From an uncultured Ruminococcus sp. (GTDB taxonomy: Bacteria > Bacillota > Clostridia > Oscillospirales > Ruminococcaceae), in the NCBI GenBank assembly GCA_947624295.1, contig CANQJV010000001.1:1-64000 (forward strand): 64,000 nucleotides of DNA. Direction: 5' to 3'. A model generated the notes under the pieces. That model saw only the letters and a list, made by a program, of their open reading frames with translations, did not search any database and was not told the DNA's origin. Numbering within the stretch: the first letter of the stretch is position 1; each line of letters begins with the position of its first letter. A program made the position numbers and the translations under genes. Of this stretch, positions 19,727 to 27,517 are shown one piece after another.

Positions 19727-20839
19727 GTGATTCACGAGGAATATATGAAAAAAGCTCTTGAACTTGCTGAAAAAGGTATGGGTTTTGTCAATCCTAACCC
19801 TATGGTTGGTGCTGTAATCGTAAAAAACGGAGAAATTATAGGGCAGGGCTGGCATAAAAAATACGGTGATTTGCACGCTGAACGTGTTGCTTTTGCGGAC
19901 TGCGATGAAAACGCTGTTGACTGCAAAGGTGCTGATATGTACGTAACTCTTGAGCCGTGTTGCCATTACGGGAAAACTCCGCCTTGTACGGAGGCGATAA
20001 TACAGCACGGGATAAGCAGTGTATATATAGGTTCCCGTGACCCGAATCCGCTTGTTGCCGGAAAGGGAATTGAAATCCTGCGCAAGCACGGAATTGAAGT
20101 CACAACGGGAGTTTTACAGGACGAATGCGACAAATTAAACGAGATATTTTTCCGCTATATCACTACAGGCAAACCGTTTGTTACAATGAAGTACGCTATG
20201 ACTATGGACGGCAAAATTGCTTGTTATACAGGCGAATCAAGGTGGGTTACAGGGGAACAGTCCCGTATGAACGTCCAGAAAGAACGCCTGAAACATTCCG
20301 CAATTATGACAGGTATAGGCACGGTTCTTGCGGATAATCCCATGTTGACTTGCCGTCTCGAAAACAGCCGTAATCCTATAAGAATTATATGTGATACTCA
20401 CCTCCGTATTCCGCTTGACTGCAATATAGTACGGACTGCAAAAGAAGTCACCACAATTATAGCGACTTTCTCCCGTGACTTCGAAAAAAGACGTAAACTT
20501 GCGGAATTATCGTGCAATGTGCTTGTAATCAGCGAGAAAGACGGTCATATTGATTTAAGCGAACTTATGTGCGGATTAGCTAAGTTAGGGATTGATAGCG
20601 TACTGCTTGAGGGCGGTGCTGAACTCAACTGGTCTATGCTGAATGCAGGTCTTGTCAACAAAGTACAGGCTTATATTGCTCCGAAAATTTTCGGCGGTGT
20701 GAATGCTAAATCAGCAGTCGCAGGTATCGGGGTAGTTTCACCATCTGATGCGTTCAGGCTTACAGATACGGAAATTAAAATTATAGGCGATGATATTTTA
20801 CTCGAAAGCAGGTTGGAAAATGTTCACGGGGATTATTGA
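19727..20839 (+). CDS. ribD: Bifunctional riboflavin deaminase/reductase
   Basis: Deaminates and then reduces the pyrimidine intermediate in riboflavin synthesis, 370 residues. The zinc deaminase domain has HAERVAF and EPCCHYGKTPPC. The reductase domain has FVTMKYAMTMDGKIA, TGIGTVLADNPML and LLEGGAELN. I place the start at GTG 19727, which has AAGAGGTG 6 nt upstream and leads directly into the usual EEYMKKALELAEKG. In-frame GTG 19718 and TTG 19721 lie within or against that site. First gene of the FMN-riboswitch operon; its end overlaps ribE by 20 nt. Confidence 0.96.
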   Translation: MIHEEYMKKALELAEKGMGFVNPNPMVGAVIVKNGEIIGQGWHKKYGDLHAERVAFADCDENAVDCKGADMYVTLEPCCHYGKTPPCTEAIIQHGISSVYIGSRDPNPLVAGKGIEILRKHGIEVTTGVLQDECDKLNEIFFRYITTGKPFVTMKYAMTMDGKIACYTGESRWVTGEQSRMNVQKERLKHSAIMTGIGTVLADNPMLTCRLENSRNPIRIICDTHLRIPLDCNIVRTAKEVTTIIATFSRDFEKRRKLAELSCNVLVISEKDGHIDLSELMCGLAKLGIDSVLLEGGAELNWSMLNAGLVNKVQAYIAPKIFGGVNAKSAVAGIGVVSPSDAFRLTDTEIKIIGDDILLESRLENVHGDY

Positions 20840-21461
20840 GGAAATCGGTACAGTCAAGGAAATCCGCCGTAACGGTGACAAGTCATATATACGTATTCAG
20901 GCGGATAAAATTCTATCTGATGTCAACATAGGCGACAGTATAGCTGTAAACGGCGTATGCCTGACAGTGACAAGGCTGGACGGGAATATATTTCAAGCTG
21001 ACGTTATGAACGAAACTTTAAGCCGTTCATCTCTGGGGAATCTTCACACGGGCAGTTCTGTTAACCTCGAAAGAGCTATGCAGGCGAACGGACGTTTCGG
21101 AGGTCATATAGTGTCGGGGCATATTGACGGCACGGGGACTATAACAAATATCAGAAATGATGGTATTGCCGTATGGTACACGGTGAAAGCAAACGCCAAT
21201 ATTATGCGGTATATCGTCGAAAAAGGTTCAATAGCAATTGACGGTATAAGCCTTACGGTTGCAAAGACAAGCGAAAATGATTTCAGCGTGTCAGTGATTC
21301 CGCATACGTCAATGCAGACAATTTTATCGCTGAAAAAAGTTGGTGATGTTGTAAATCTGGAGAATGATATAATAGGTAAATATGTTGAAAAACTTATAAG
21401 CCCTGCAAAATCAGGAAGTAACATTGATAAAGCGTTTCTTATGGAAAGAGGATTTATATGA
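20820..21461 (+). CDS. ribE: Riboflavin synthase alpha subunit
   Basis: Dismutates two 6,7-dimethyl-8-ribityllumazine molecules to riboflavin, 213 residues. The hallmark N terminus MFTGIIEEIG begins at ATG 20820, inside the end of ribD; an upstream in-frame start at 20790 would add residues the family lacks. Two lumazine-binding half domains follow, each with a GDSIAVNGVCLTV or GSIAIDGISLTV stretch. Its stop overlaps the next gene by 4 nt, so the operon is tightly coupled. Confidence 0.96.
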   Translation: MFTGIIEEIGTVKEIRRNGDKSYIRIQADKILSDVNIGDSIAVNGVCLTVTRLDGNIFQADVMNETLSRSSLGNLHTGSSVNLERAMQANGRFGGHIVSGHIDGTGTITNIRNDGIAVWYTVKANANIMRYIVEKGSIAIDGISLTVAKTSENDFSVSVIPHTSMQTILSLKKVGDVVNLENDIIGKYVEKLISPAKSGSNIDKAFLMERGFI

Positions 21462-22192
21462 AAAAATTTTTAACTTTATTTTTGATTACGGGAATACTCA
21501 GCCTTTCATCATGCAGTCTGATAACTATCAACAATAATGGCAGTGATTCAAGTTCAGGCAGTTCATTGGCAGTTGAGAACAGCACTCCGCAACAGGAAAC
21601 TATTCCACAACAGAACAACAGTTCTCAACAGGACAATAGTTTGCAACAAGATAATACTTCACAACAAGAAACTACTCCGCAACAGAACAACAGTTCTCAA
21701 CAAGATAACATTTCTCAACAGGAAACTGCTCCGCAACAAAATTCCAACAGCAATAATCAGACAATTGATTTAACAAATATCCGTGAAATTGATATAGAAA
21801 TCGAAACAGGCAACTGCAACGTTACTATAGACGACTCCGCAAATGCCGTCGTTAATGCTGAAATCGCCGATTCTTCGGAGAATATCGCCCTTAAATGCGA
21901 TGTAAGGCGTGATACGCTCTATATTGAATTTGTCGATTCCGCAACAGGCAGGGAAATTGACGATACACGGCTCAGGAATATCGCTACAGACCTCGATATT
22001 TCAATGCCCGCAACTGTTAGTTACCTTGATGTTTCGGTTGACAGAGGAAATATTGCGCTTAATACAAACGGTACAAATTATGAGGAAAATTACTCCGATT
22101 ATGATGAGGGCGAACAGGAAAAAATGATAACAATAAATAACACCTGCAAAGCTGAATTATCAGCGGATTCAGGCGATATAACTATCAGCTGA
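21458..22192 (+). CDS. Lipoprotein with Gln/Asn repeats and DUF4097-like C-terminal domain
   Basis: A 244-residue predicted lipoprotein: signal peptide [19 protein letters not shown] with the lipobox cysteine at 19. Residues about 40-100 are low complexity, built from QQ(E/D)[12 protein letters not shown] units. The C-terminal part (about 105-244) has repeating strands with Asp/Gly turns ([39 protein letters not shown]). That pattern resembles the DUF4097 beta-helix family, though I am only moderately sure. It starts within the ribE stop (ATGA overlap) and precedes ribBA by 11 nt, so it is cotranscribed with riboflavin genes. No known riboflavin enzyme fits it; an exported flavin- or cofactor-related role is guesswork. 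Confidence 0.85.
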   Translation: MKKFLTLFLITGILSLSSCSLITINNNGSDSSSGSSLAVENSTPQQETIPQQNNSSQQDNSLQQDNTSQQETTPQQNNSSQQDNISQQETAPQQNSNSNNQTIDLTNIREIDIEIETGNCNVTIDDSANAVVNAEIADSSENIALKCDVRRDTLYIEFVDSATGREIDDTRLRNIATDLDISMPATVSYLDVSVDRGNIALNTNGTNYEENYSDYDEGEQEKMITINNTCKAELSADSGDITIS

Positions 22193-22203
22193 GGAGGAAC
22201 AAT

Positions 22204-23403
22204 ATGTTTGAATACAATACGGTTGAGGAGGCTCTCGAAGCTCTCCGCAACGGTGAAATTATACTTGTGACTGACGATGAGGACAGGGAAAATGAGGGCG
22301 ATATGATTTGTGCGGCGGAATTTGCAACTACTGAAAATGTGAATTTTATGGCTGTACACGCAAAAGGTCTGATATGTATGCCGATGAGTATTGAACTCTG
22401 CAACAAGTTACATCTTCCGCAAATGGTTGACTACAATACGGATAATCACTGTACGGCTTTCACGGTATCGATTGACCACGTAAAGACGACTACAGGCATA
22501 TCAGCGGAAGAACGTGGATTTACAGCACGTATGACTGTTGACGGCAACTCGAAGCCTGAAGATTTCCGCCGTCCGGGACATATGTTCCCTCTCACTGCAA
22601 AGAAAAACGGTGTTCTGGAGCGTGAGGGTCATACTGAGGCGACTGTTGACCTGATGAGACTTGCAGGTCTTGCGGAATGCGGACTATGCTGCGAAATAAT
22701 GCGTGATGACGGTACAATGATGAGGTCTGCCGAATTACAGGAAAAAGCCAAAGAATGGGGCTTGAAATTCATCACAATACAGGCGTTGAAAGAGTACAGG
22801 AAAATACACGAAACTTTTGTTGAATGTGTTGCAAATACTAAACTCCCGACGAAATACGGCGAATTTCGTGCAATGTGTTTCATAAACAGGCTGAACGGTG
22901 AACATCATGTTGCGCTTGTCAAGGGTGATATTGGTGACGGGGAAAATATTCTCTGCCGTGTGCATTCTGAATGCCTTACGGGTGATGCTTTCGGCTCTCT
23001 CAAGTGCGACTGCGGACAGCAATTCGCCTCGGCAATGACTCAAATCGAAAAAGAAGGCAGAGGTATATTGCTTTATATGAGGCAGGAAGGGCGTGGAATA
23101 GGGCTTGTCAATAAGCTCCGTGCATATGAGTTACAGGACGGCGGAATGGATACACTTGACGCAAATCTCGCACTCGGATTCCCTGCTGATATGCGTGAAT
23201 ACTACATCGGGGCGCAGATTCTGCGTGAACTCGGCTGTAAAACGCTCCGTCTGCTTACGAACAATCCCGATAAAGTCTATGGTTTAAGCGGATTCGGTCT
23301 TGAAATAAAAGAGCGTGTGCCGATTCAAATGGATGCTACTGCTTTTGATTTGTTTTATCTTAAAACAAAACGTGACAGAATGGGACATATTCTCAACTAT
23401 TAA
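22204..23403 (+). CDS. ribBA: Bifunctional 3,4-dihydroxy-2-butanone-4-phosphate synthase / GTP cyclohydrolase II
   Basis: Supplies both precursors of riboflavin, 399 residues. The N-terminal synthase domain (1-200) has the acidic metal motif [10 protein letters not shown], the RPGHMFPL loop and [12 protein letters not shown]. The C-terminal cyclohydrolase II domain (about 208-399) has [13 protein letters not shown], the zinc ligands LKCDCG and [19 protein letters not shown] site precedes the ATG. It lies between two non-biosynthetic genes of the operon. Confidence 0.97.
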   Translation: MFEYNTVEEALEALRNGEIILVTDDEDRENEGDMICAAEFATTENVNFMAVHAKGLICMPMSIELCNKLHLPQMVDYNTDNHCTAFTVSIDHVKTTTGISAEERGFTARMTVDGNSKPEDFRRPGHMFPLTAKKNGVLEREGHTEATVDLMRLAGLAECGLCCEIMRDDGTMMRSAELQEKAKEWGLKFITIQALKEYRKIHETFVECVANTKLPTKYGEFRAMCFINRLNGEHHVALVKGDIGDGENILCRVHSECLTGDAFGSLKCDCGQQFASAMTQIEKEGRGILLYMRQEGRGIGLVNKLRAYELQDGGMDTLDANLALGFPADMREYYIGAQILRELGCKTLRLLTNNPDKVYGLSGFGLEIKERVPIQMDATAFDLFYLKTKRDRMGHILNY

Positions 23404-23450
23404 ATAATTAAACAAAGGAGAATCTGAAAATTTTTCAGGAGGAAAAAATT

Positions 23451-23996
23451 ATGACCATTTTTGAAACGGTAACACTTATAATTTTCATCGTAATGGTGAT
23501 ACTCTGCGCTGCTCAGGTCGCTGAAATTATTGTATGGCATAAGAAAATCAAAAAATATAACAATAAGATTAAAATTCAGCACAAGAAAACAGGAAGTTAT
23601 TTCTGGATTTTCGTTGCTCTCGTGAATATCGGCGTTGAATCGTATATTTTCATTGATTCAGTCCCTACTTTCAACTACACTGCACGAACAAACGGCTATC
23701 TGTACATAATTCTTATGTGGACAGCTTTCCTTGTGTATACGTTTTTGCCTGTTATATTTATCCGCTGTCACTATATCACTCCCGACGGACTTATTGCGCC
23801 TGACGCAAAAGGCGATATGTACCCGAAAAATGACGTTGAATACAGAATAGACGGCAATAAACTCGAACTCCATTACAAAAAATTCAGCAGTGCGGTTGTA
23901 TACAAAATCGTCGAGAAAAAAGAAGAATTGGCTGATATACTCAGTCAAAACTATAAACTTTATGAAAAATCAAACAAAAAGGAGAAAAAATCATGA
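23451..23996 (+). CDS. Small membrane protein of unknown function in the riboflavin operon
   Basis: A 181-residue protein with three predicted membrane segments: near the N terminus ([16 protein letters not shown]), about 50-68 and about 83-103. A soluble C-terminal domain of strand-like segments follows ([28 protein letters not shown]), reminiscent of membrane-bound PH-like domains, and the tail is lysine-rich. A GGAGG site lies 9 nt upstream, and the last codons overlap ribH by 4 nt. Its conserved place in a riboflavin operon would suggest flavin handling or transport, but nothing in the sequence proves this. Confidence 0.82.
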   Translation: MTIFETVTLIIFIVMVILCAAQVAEIIVWHKKIKKYNNKIKIQHKKTGSYFWIFVALVNIGVESYIFIDSVPTFNYTARTNGYLYIILMWTAFLVYTFLPVIFIRCHYITPDGLIAPDAKGDMYPKNDVEYRIDGNKLELHYKKFSSAVVYKIVEKKEELADILSQNYKLYEKSNKKEKKS

Positions 23997-24460
23997 AAAC
24001 TTATGAGGGAAATTTTATTCCAAAAGATGTCAGAATAGGCATTGTCGTTGCAAGGTTCAATGAATTTATCACAAGCAAATTGTTAAGCGGTGCTGTTGAT
24101 ACGCTAAAACGCCACGATGTTTCGGAGGATTCTATCGATATTGCGTGGGTTCCGGGAGCTTTTGAAATACCGCTTATTGCGCAGAAAATGGCTAAATCAG
24201 GCAAATATGATGCTGTAATCTGCCTCGGTGCTGTAATCAGGGGAAGTACTTCACATTACGAACTCGTGTGCAATGAATGCGCAAAAGGTATCGCTCAGGT
24301 ATCACTTAACACTGATACGCCTGTTATGTTCGGCGTAATCACTACCGAAAATATCGAACAGGCAATTGAACGTGCAGGTTCAAAGGCTGGCAACAAAGGC
24401 AGTGAATGCGCTGAAGGTGCTATCGAAATGATTAACCTTATCAGAGAAATCGAGGACTAA
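23993..24460 (+). CDS. ribH: 6,7-dimethyl-8-ribityllumazine synthase
   Basis: Condenses the pyrimidine diamine with dihydroxybutanone phosphate, 155 residues, full length. Diagnostic stretches are [17 protein letters not shown] and [14 protein letters not shown] with the catalytic histidine. Its GGAGAAAAA site lies in the end of the preceding gene. The stop codon shares one base with the start of the HAD gene (TAATG). Confidence 0.97.
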   Translation: MKTYEGNFIPKDVRIGIVVARFNEFITSKLLSGAVDTLKRHDVSEDSIDIAWVPGAFEIPLIAQKMAKSGKYDAVICLGAVIRGSTSHYELVCNECAKGIAQVSLNTDTPVMFGVITTENIEQAIERAGSKAGNKGSECAEGAIEMINLIREIED

Positions 24461-25116
24461 TGGCGAATATTATTTTTGATTACGACGGCACTATCCACGA
24501 ATCAATGAAAACCTATGCGCCTGCTTTCAGGAATACCTGCAAATATCTTGCTGATAACGGCTATATTACGGCGAAAAATTACACTGATAAGGAAATAAGC
24601 TACTGGCTTGGATTTAATTCAACCGATATGTGGAATGCTTTCCAACCCGATTTGAACCCCGAAATCCGTGAAAAAGCACGCATAATGCTTGGCGAGGATA
24701 TGGCGGAACGTGTTGAAAACGGCGAGGGTGCTTTATTCCCCAATGCCGAAAATGTGCTTGCTGAACTCAAAAATCAGGGTCATACGCTGATTTTCCTCAG
24801 TAACTGCCGTGTGCATTATATGGAACGCCATACAAGAGTTTTCAGTCTTGATAAATTTTTTGACTATTTCTATTGCTGCGAGGAGTACGGTTTTATCCCG
24901 AAATATCAGATATTCCGCCTGTTCAGCTTACAGCACAAAGGGCAATATATCGTCATCGGTGACAGATTCCACGATATCGAAACGGCTGTACAGAACGGCT
25001 TGAAATCAATCGGATGTGCTTACGGTTACTCAACAGACGGCGAACTTGATAAGGCTGATATTATAGTAAATGATATAACTGAAATACCGTCTGCCGTGAA
25101 AAAACTCCTTGACTGA
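24460..25116 (+). CDS. HAD-family phosphatase, candidate riboflavin-pathway phosphatase
   Basis: A 218-residue haloacid-dehalogenase hydrolase. Motif I is FDYDGTIHES with the nucleophile Asp, motif II is FLSNCR, motif III a lysine in FIPKYQIF and motif IV GDRFHDIE; an alpha-helical cap lies between. It is coupled to ribH by a TAATG overlap and is the last gene of the FMN-controlled operon. Riboflavin synthesis needs a phosphatase for the ribitylamino pyrimidine phosphate, a step filled by HAD enzymes in other bacteria and otherwise missing here. That makes it a good candidate for the step; this is inference from context. Confidence 0.9.
   Translation: MANIIFDYDGTIHESMKTYAPAFRNTCKYLADNGYITAKNYTDKEISYWLGFNSTDMWNAFQPDLNPEIREKARIMLGEDMAERVENGEGALFPNAENVLAELKNQGHTLIFLSNCRVHYMERHTRVFSLDKFFDYFYCCEEYGFIPKYQIFRLFSLQHKGQYIVIGDRFHDIETAVQNGLKSIGCAYGYSTDGELDKADIIVNDITEIPSAVKKLLD
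25085..25114 (+). repeat. Direct repeat, left copy (3' end of the HAD gene)
   Basis: 30 bp identical to 26003-26032. It covers the last ten codons of the HAD gene, and the similarity continues through the terminator that follows. The pair brackets the AT-rich membrane-protein gene. Confidence 0.9.
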
Positions 25117-25124
25117 ATATAATT

Positions 25125-25157
25125 AAACCGACTGCTGTTTTAACAGTCGGTTTTTTT
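25125..25157 (+). terminator. Terminator of the riboflavin operon
   Basis: AAACCGACTG (25125-25134), 9-nt loop, CAGTCGGTTT (25144-25153), T run to 25157. Confidence 0.93.
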
Positions 25158-25193
25158 CAGAAAATATTTGTAATCGGAAAGGAAAAATTAAAT

Positions 25194-25985
25194 ATGAAGT
25201 ACTTTATCTTAAACCACAAACGGCTTACTATAGGAATTATACTGTATATAGCTGTATTTATAGTCAGTAATTTTCTATCACCGTGGCAGGCAGATAATAT
25301 TACAATAAATGACTTTGTTGATGTTGATTCAACTAATATAGTAACAAATAAAATTCCTGTAAATATATTATTCTTTGGAATATATGAATTGAGCGAACTT
25401 CTGTTCTATTCAGATTCCCTTAAAGACGGAAACGGTTTTATATTTTTTATTTCCGCCTGCGCAATTTTTACATATATGTACCTTATCAAGAGAATTTTTA
25501 TAAATGAAGATTCAGATGATTTCCTTCCTGAAAAATTAACACTCGATTTTATATATGACAATATTTTTGCCTATATAGGTAGTTTAATTATTTATTATCT
25601 ATACAAACCTGTTAACTCATTTATTATCAATATTTTTGAGAACGAAAATTTTTTAATTAAAGGTCTTATTTCTCTCACTATATTAACACTAATTATAATT
25701 CCAGCAGTGCCAAATTTTATACAAATATTTACATATACTTTTGCAATAAAAAAAATAATAGAACTTCTTAATTATATGAATACTTCCATTGATTTAAATA
25801 TGATTTTAAAAACCATAATCATATTTTTAGTAGCAATAATACTTATTGTAATTTTAAATATTATACTAAACTTCGCATATGAAGCAATATTAGAATATCT
25901 TAAAGGAAAATATGATTATGATTTACCCATTTTAGAGTATATTGTGGGAGTTTTTACTTGGATAATTATAATAAAATTTTTATAA
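25194..25985 (+). CDS. AT-rich polytopic membrane protein of unknown function
   Basis: A 263-residue protein with about six predicted membrane segments (TIGIILYIAVFIVSNF near the N terminus; FIFFISACAIFTYMYLI; NIFAYIGSLIIYYLY; a pair around 155-190; and IIIFLVAIILIVILNIIL). I recognise no family. It is markedly more AT-rich than its neighbours (ATA, TTA and AAT codons dominate). It is bounded on both sides by near-identical copies of the HAD gene's 3' end plus terminator. That suggests it was inserted here as a cassette. The ribosome binding site GGAAAGGAAAA is moderate. No own promoter is evident. Confidence 0.8.
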   Translation: MKYFILNHKRLTIGIILYIAVFIVSNFLSPWQADNITINDFVDVDSTNIVTNKIPVNILFFGIYELSELLFYSDSLKDGNGFIFFISACAIFTYMYLIKRIFINEDSDDFLPEKLTLDFIYDNIFAYIGSLIIYYLYKPVNSFIINIFENENFLIKGLISLTILTLIIIPAVPNFIQIFTYTFAIKKIIELLNYMNTSIDLNMILKTIIIFLVAIILIVILNIILNFAYEAILEYLKGKYDYDLPILEYIVGVFTWIIIIKFL

Positions 25986-26002
25986 AAGACAATTTTAATA
26001 AT

Positions 26003-26032
26003 TACCGTCTGCCGTGAAAAAACTCCTTGACT
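26003..26032 (+). repeat. Direct repeat, right copy (displaced HAD 3' end)
   Basis: 30 bp identical to 25085-25114 but not attached to a HAD reading frame. It is followed by a second copy of the terminator with a slightly different loop. Confidence 0.9.
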
Positions 26033-26037
26033 AAAAT

Positions 26038-26068
26038 AAACCGACTGCTTTTCAACAGTCGGTTTTTT
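26038..26068. terminator. Second, duplicated terminator (bidirectional, also ends pyk)
   Basis: AAACCGACTG (26038-26047), 8-nt loop, CAGTCGGTTT (26056-26065), T run to 26069 on the plus strand. On the minus strand it is followed by ATTTTAG downstream of the pyk stop. Confidence 0.9.
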
Positions 26069-26071
26069 TGT

Positions 26072-27502
26072 TTATTCCGCACTTCCTATGCGTTCAACTT
26101 TCATGAGATTTGTTGTGCCTGAAATTCCGAGCGGAACACCTGCCGTAATTGCAACAAGGTCACCGTCCTCCACAAGTCTATGCGATTCAGCCTCATTCAC
26201 TGCTGCCGCAAAAAGTTCGTCTGTACTGTTCTTTTCGTCAATTATATAGGGTATAACGCCCCAACTCATATTCATTTGCCTGCAAACGACTTCACTCATA
26301 GTACAGCTTATTATCGGACAACTCGGACGGTATTTCGAAATAAGTCTTGCTGTCTGTCCGCCTAATGATACTGTAATTATAGCACTTGCATCAAGGTCGT
26401 GTGCTGTCGTAACAGTAGCATGTGCAATAGCTTCAGCGATACTGCCCTCAGGATTTGAACTTCTTTTCGCAAATCTTGACTTGTAATCAATGTTATTTTC
26501 AGTTGTTTCAGCGATAAGTGCCATTGTTTTCACCGCCTCAACAGGATAAGCTCCTGCCGCAGTTTCCCCTGAAAGCATAATTGCACTTGTTCCGTCGTAA
26601 ATCGCATTTGCAACGTCAGTAATTTCAGCTCGTGTAGGGCGAGGGTTAGTAATCATAGACTCAAGCATTTGAGTTGCTGTTACGACTTGTTTGCCGGCAT
26701 TGTAGCCTTTGTGAATAATCTGTTTCTGTATTGCGGGTATTTGTTCGAACGGAATTTCCACACCCATATCTCCACGGGCAATCATTATACCGTCTGCCGC
26801 CTCAAGAATTTCATCGATATTTTCAACACCGTCACTGTTCTCGATTTTCGCAATAATACGCACATCAAACCAGCCAAGGCTTTGTGTGAATTTACGGAGA
26901 TAATTTATATCAGCTGCTGACCGCACAAAACTTGCGGCTATGAAATCAAACCCCATTTTTGAGCCAAATTCCAAATCGTCCATATCTCTCTCACTAAGAT
27001 ACGGCATAGACAGCTTTACTCCGGGGACGTTTATGCCCTTATTATTTGAAAGTGTACCGCCGTGAATAACTCTGCATACTATATCAGTTTTCGTTACTTT
27101 TTCGGCGAGTAACTCGATAACTCCGTCGTTAATCAGTATTCTTGTGCCCATGCTGACATCTCTCGGCAGTTTCTTGAAACTGATACTGCCGATTTTTTCT
27201 GTACAGGGGACATCTTCCGTAGTAAGCGTATAAATGTCATTGTCGTGAATTTCAACAGGCTTATCGTCAACAAATTTACCTAAACGGATTTCAGGTCCTT
27301 TTGTATCAAGAAGTGTTGCAACAGGCAAATCAAGCTCTTTACGCAGTTTTTCGACTTCACGGAATCGTTTTTCGTGCGTTTCGTAGTCACCGTGCGAAAA
27401 ATTGAATCTTGCAACGTCCATACCCGCAAGCATAAGTTCACGCATAATATTTTCGTCGTCAGTCGCAGGTCCTATAGTGCAGACAATCTTTGTTTTTCTC
27501 AT
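26072..27502 (-). CDS. pyk: Pyruvate kinase
   Basis: Transfers phosphate from phosphoenolpyruvate to ADP, last step of glycolysis, 476 residues. Motifs: KIVCTIGPATDD at the N terminus, RFNFSHG, the substrate/metal region IIAKIENSDGVENIDEI, MIARGDMGVEIP, and the TQMLESMI and SGETAAGAYPVEAV stretches. The length shows the compact form without the extra C-terminal PEP-utiliser domain found in Bacillus. It lies downstream of the helicase gene on the same strand (15-nt gap) and may be cotranscribed with it. Confidence 0.97.
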   Translation of the reverse strand: MRKTKIVCTIGPATDDENIMRELMLAGMDVARFNFSHGDYETHEKRFREVEKLRKELDLPVATLLDTKGPEIRLGKFVDDKPVEIHDNDIYTLTTEDVPCTEKIGSISFKKLPRDVSMGTRILINDGVIELLAEKVTKTDIVCRVIHGGTLSNNKGINVPGVKLSMPYLSERDMDDLEFGSKMGFDFIAASFVRSAADINYLRKFTQSLGWFDVRIIAKIENSDGVENIDEILEAADGIMIARGDMGVEIPFEQIPAIQKQIIHKGYNAGKQVVTATQMLESMITNPRPTRAEITDVANAIYDGTSAIMLSGETAAGAYPVEAVKTMALIAETTENNIDYKSRFAKRSSNPEGSIAEAIAHATVTTAHDLDASAIITVSLGGQTARLISKYRPSCPIISCTMSEVVCRQMNMSWGVIPYIIDEKNSTDELFAAAVNEAESHRLVEDGDLVAITAGVPLGISGTTNLMKVERIGSAE

Positions 27503-27517
27503 AAAAAATCTCCTTAA

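Noticed and set aside
25194-26068. Integrative element with an integrase
   Set aside because: The direct repeats would fit attachment sites, but no integrase or other mobility gene lies between them, so only a cassette or duplication origin can be suggested.
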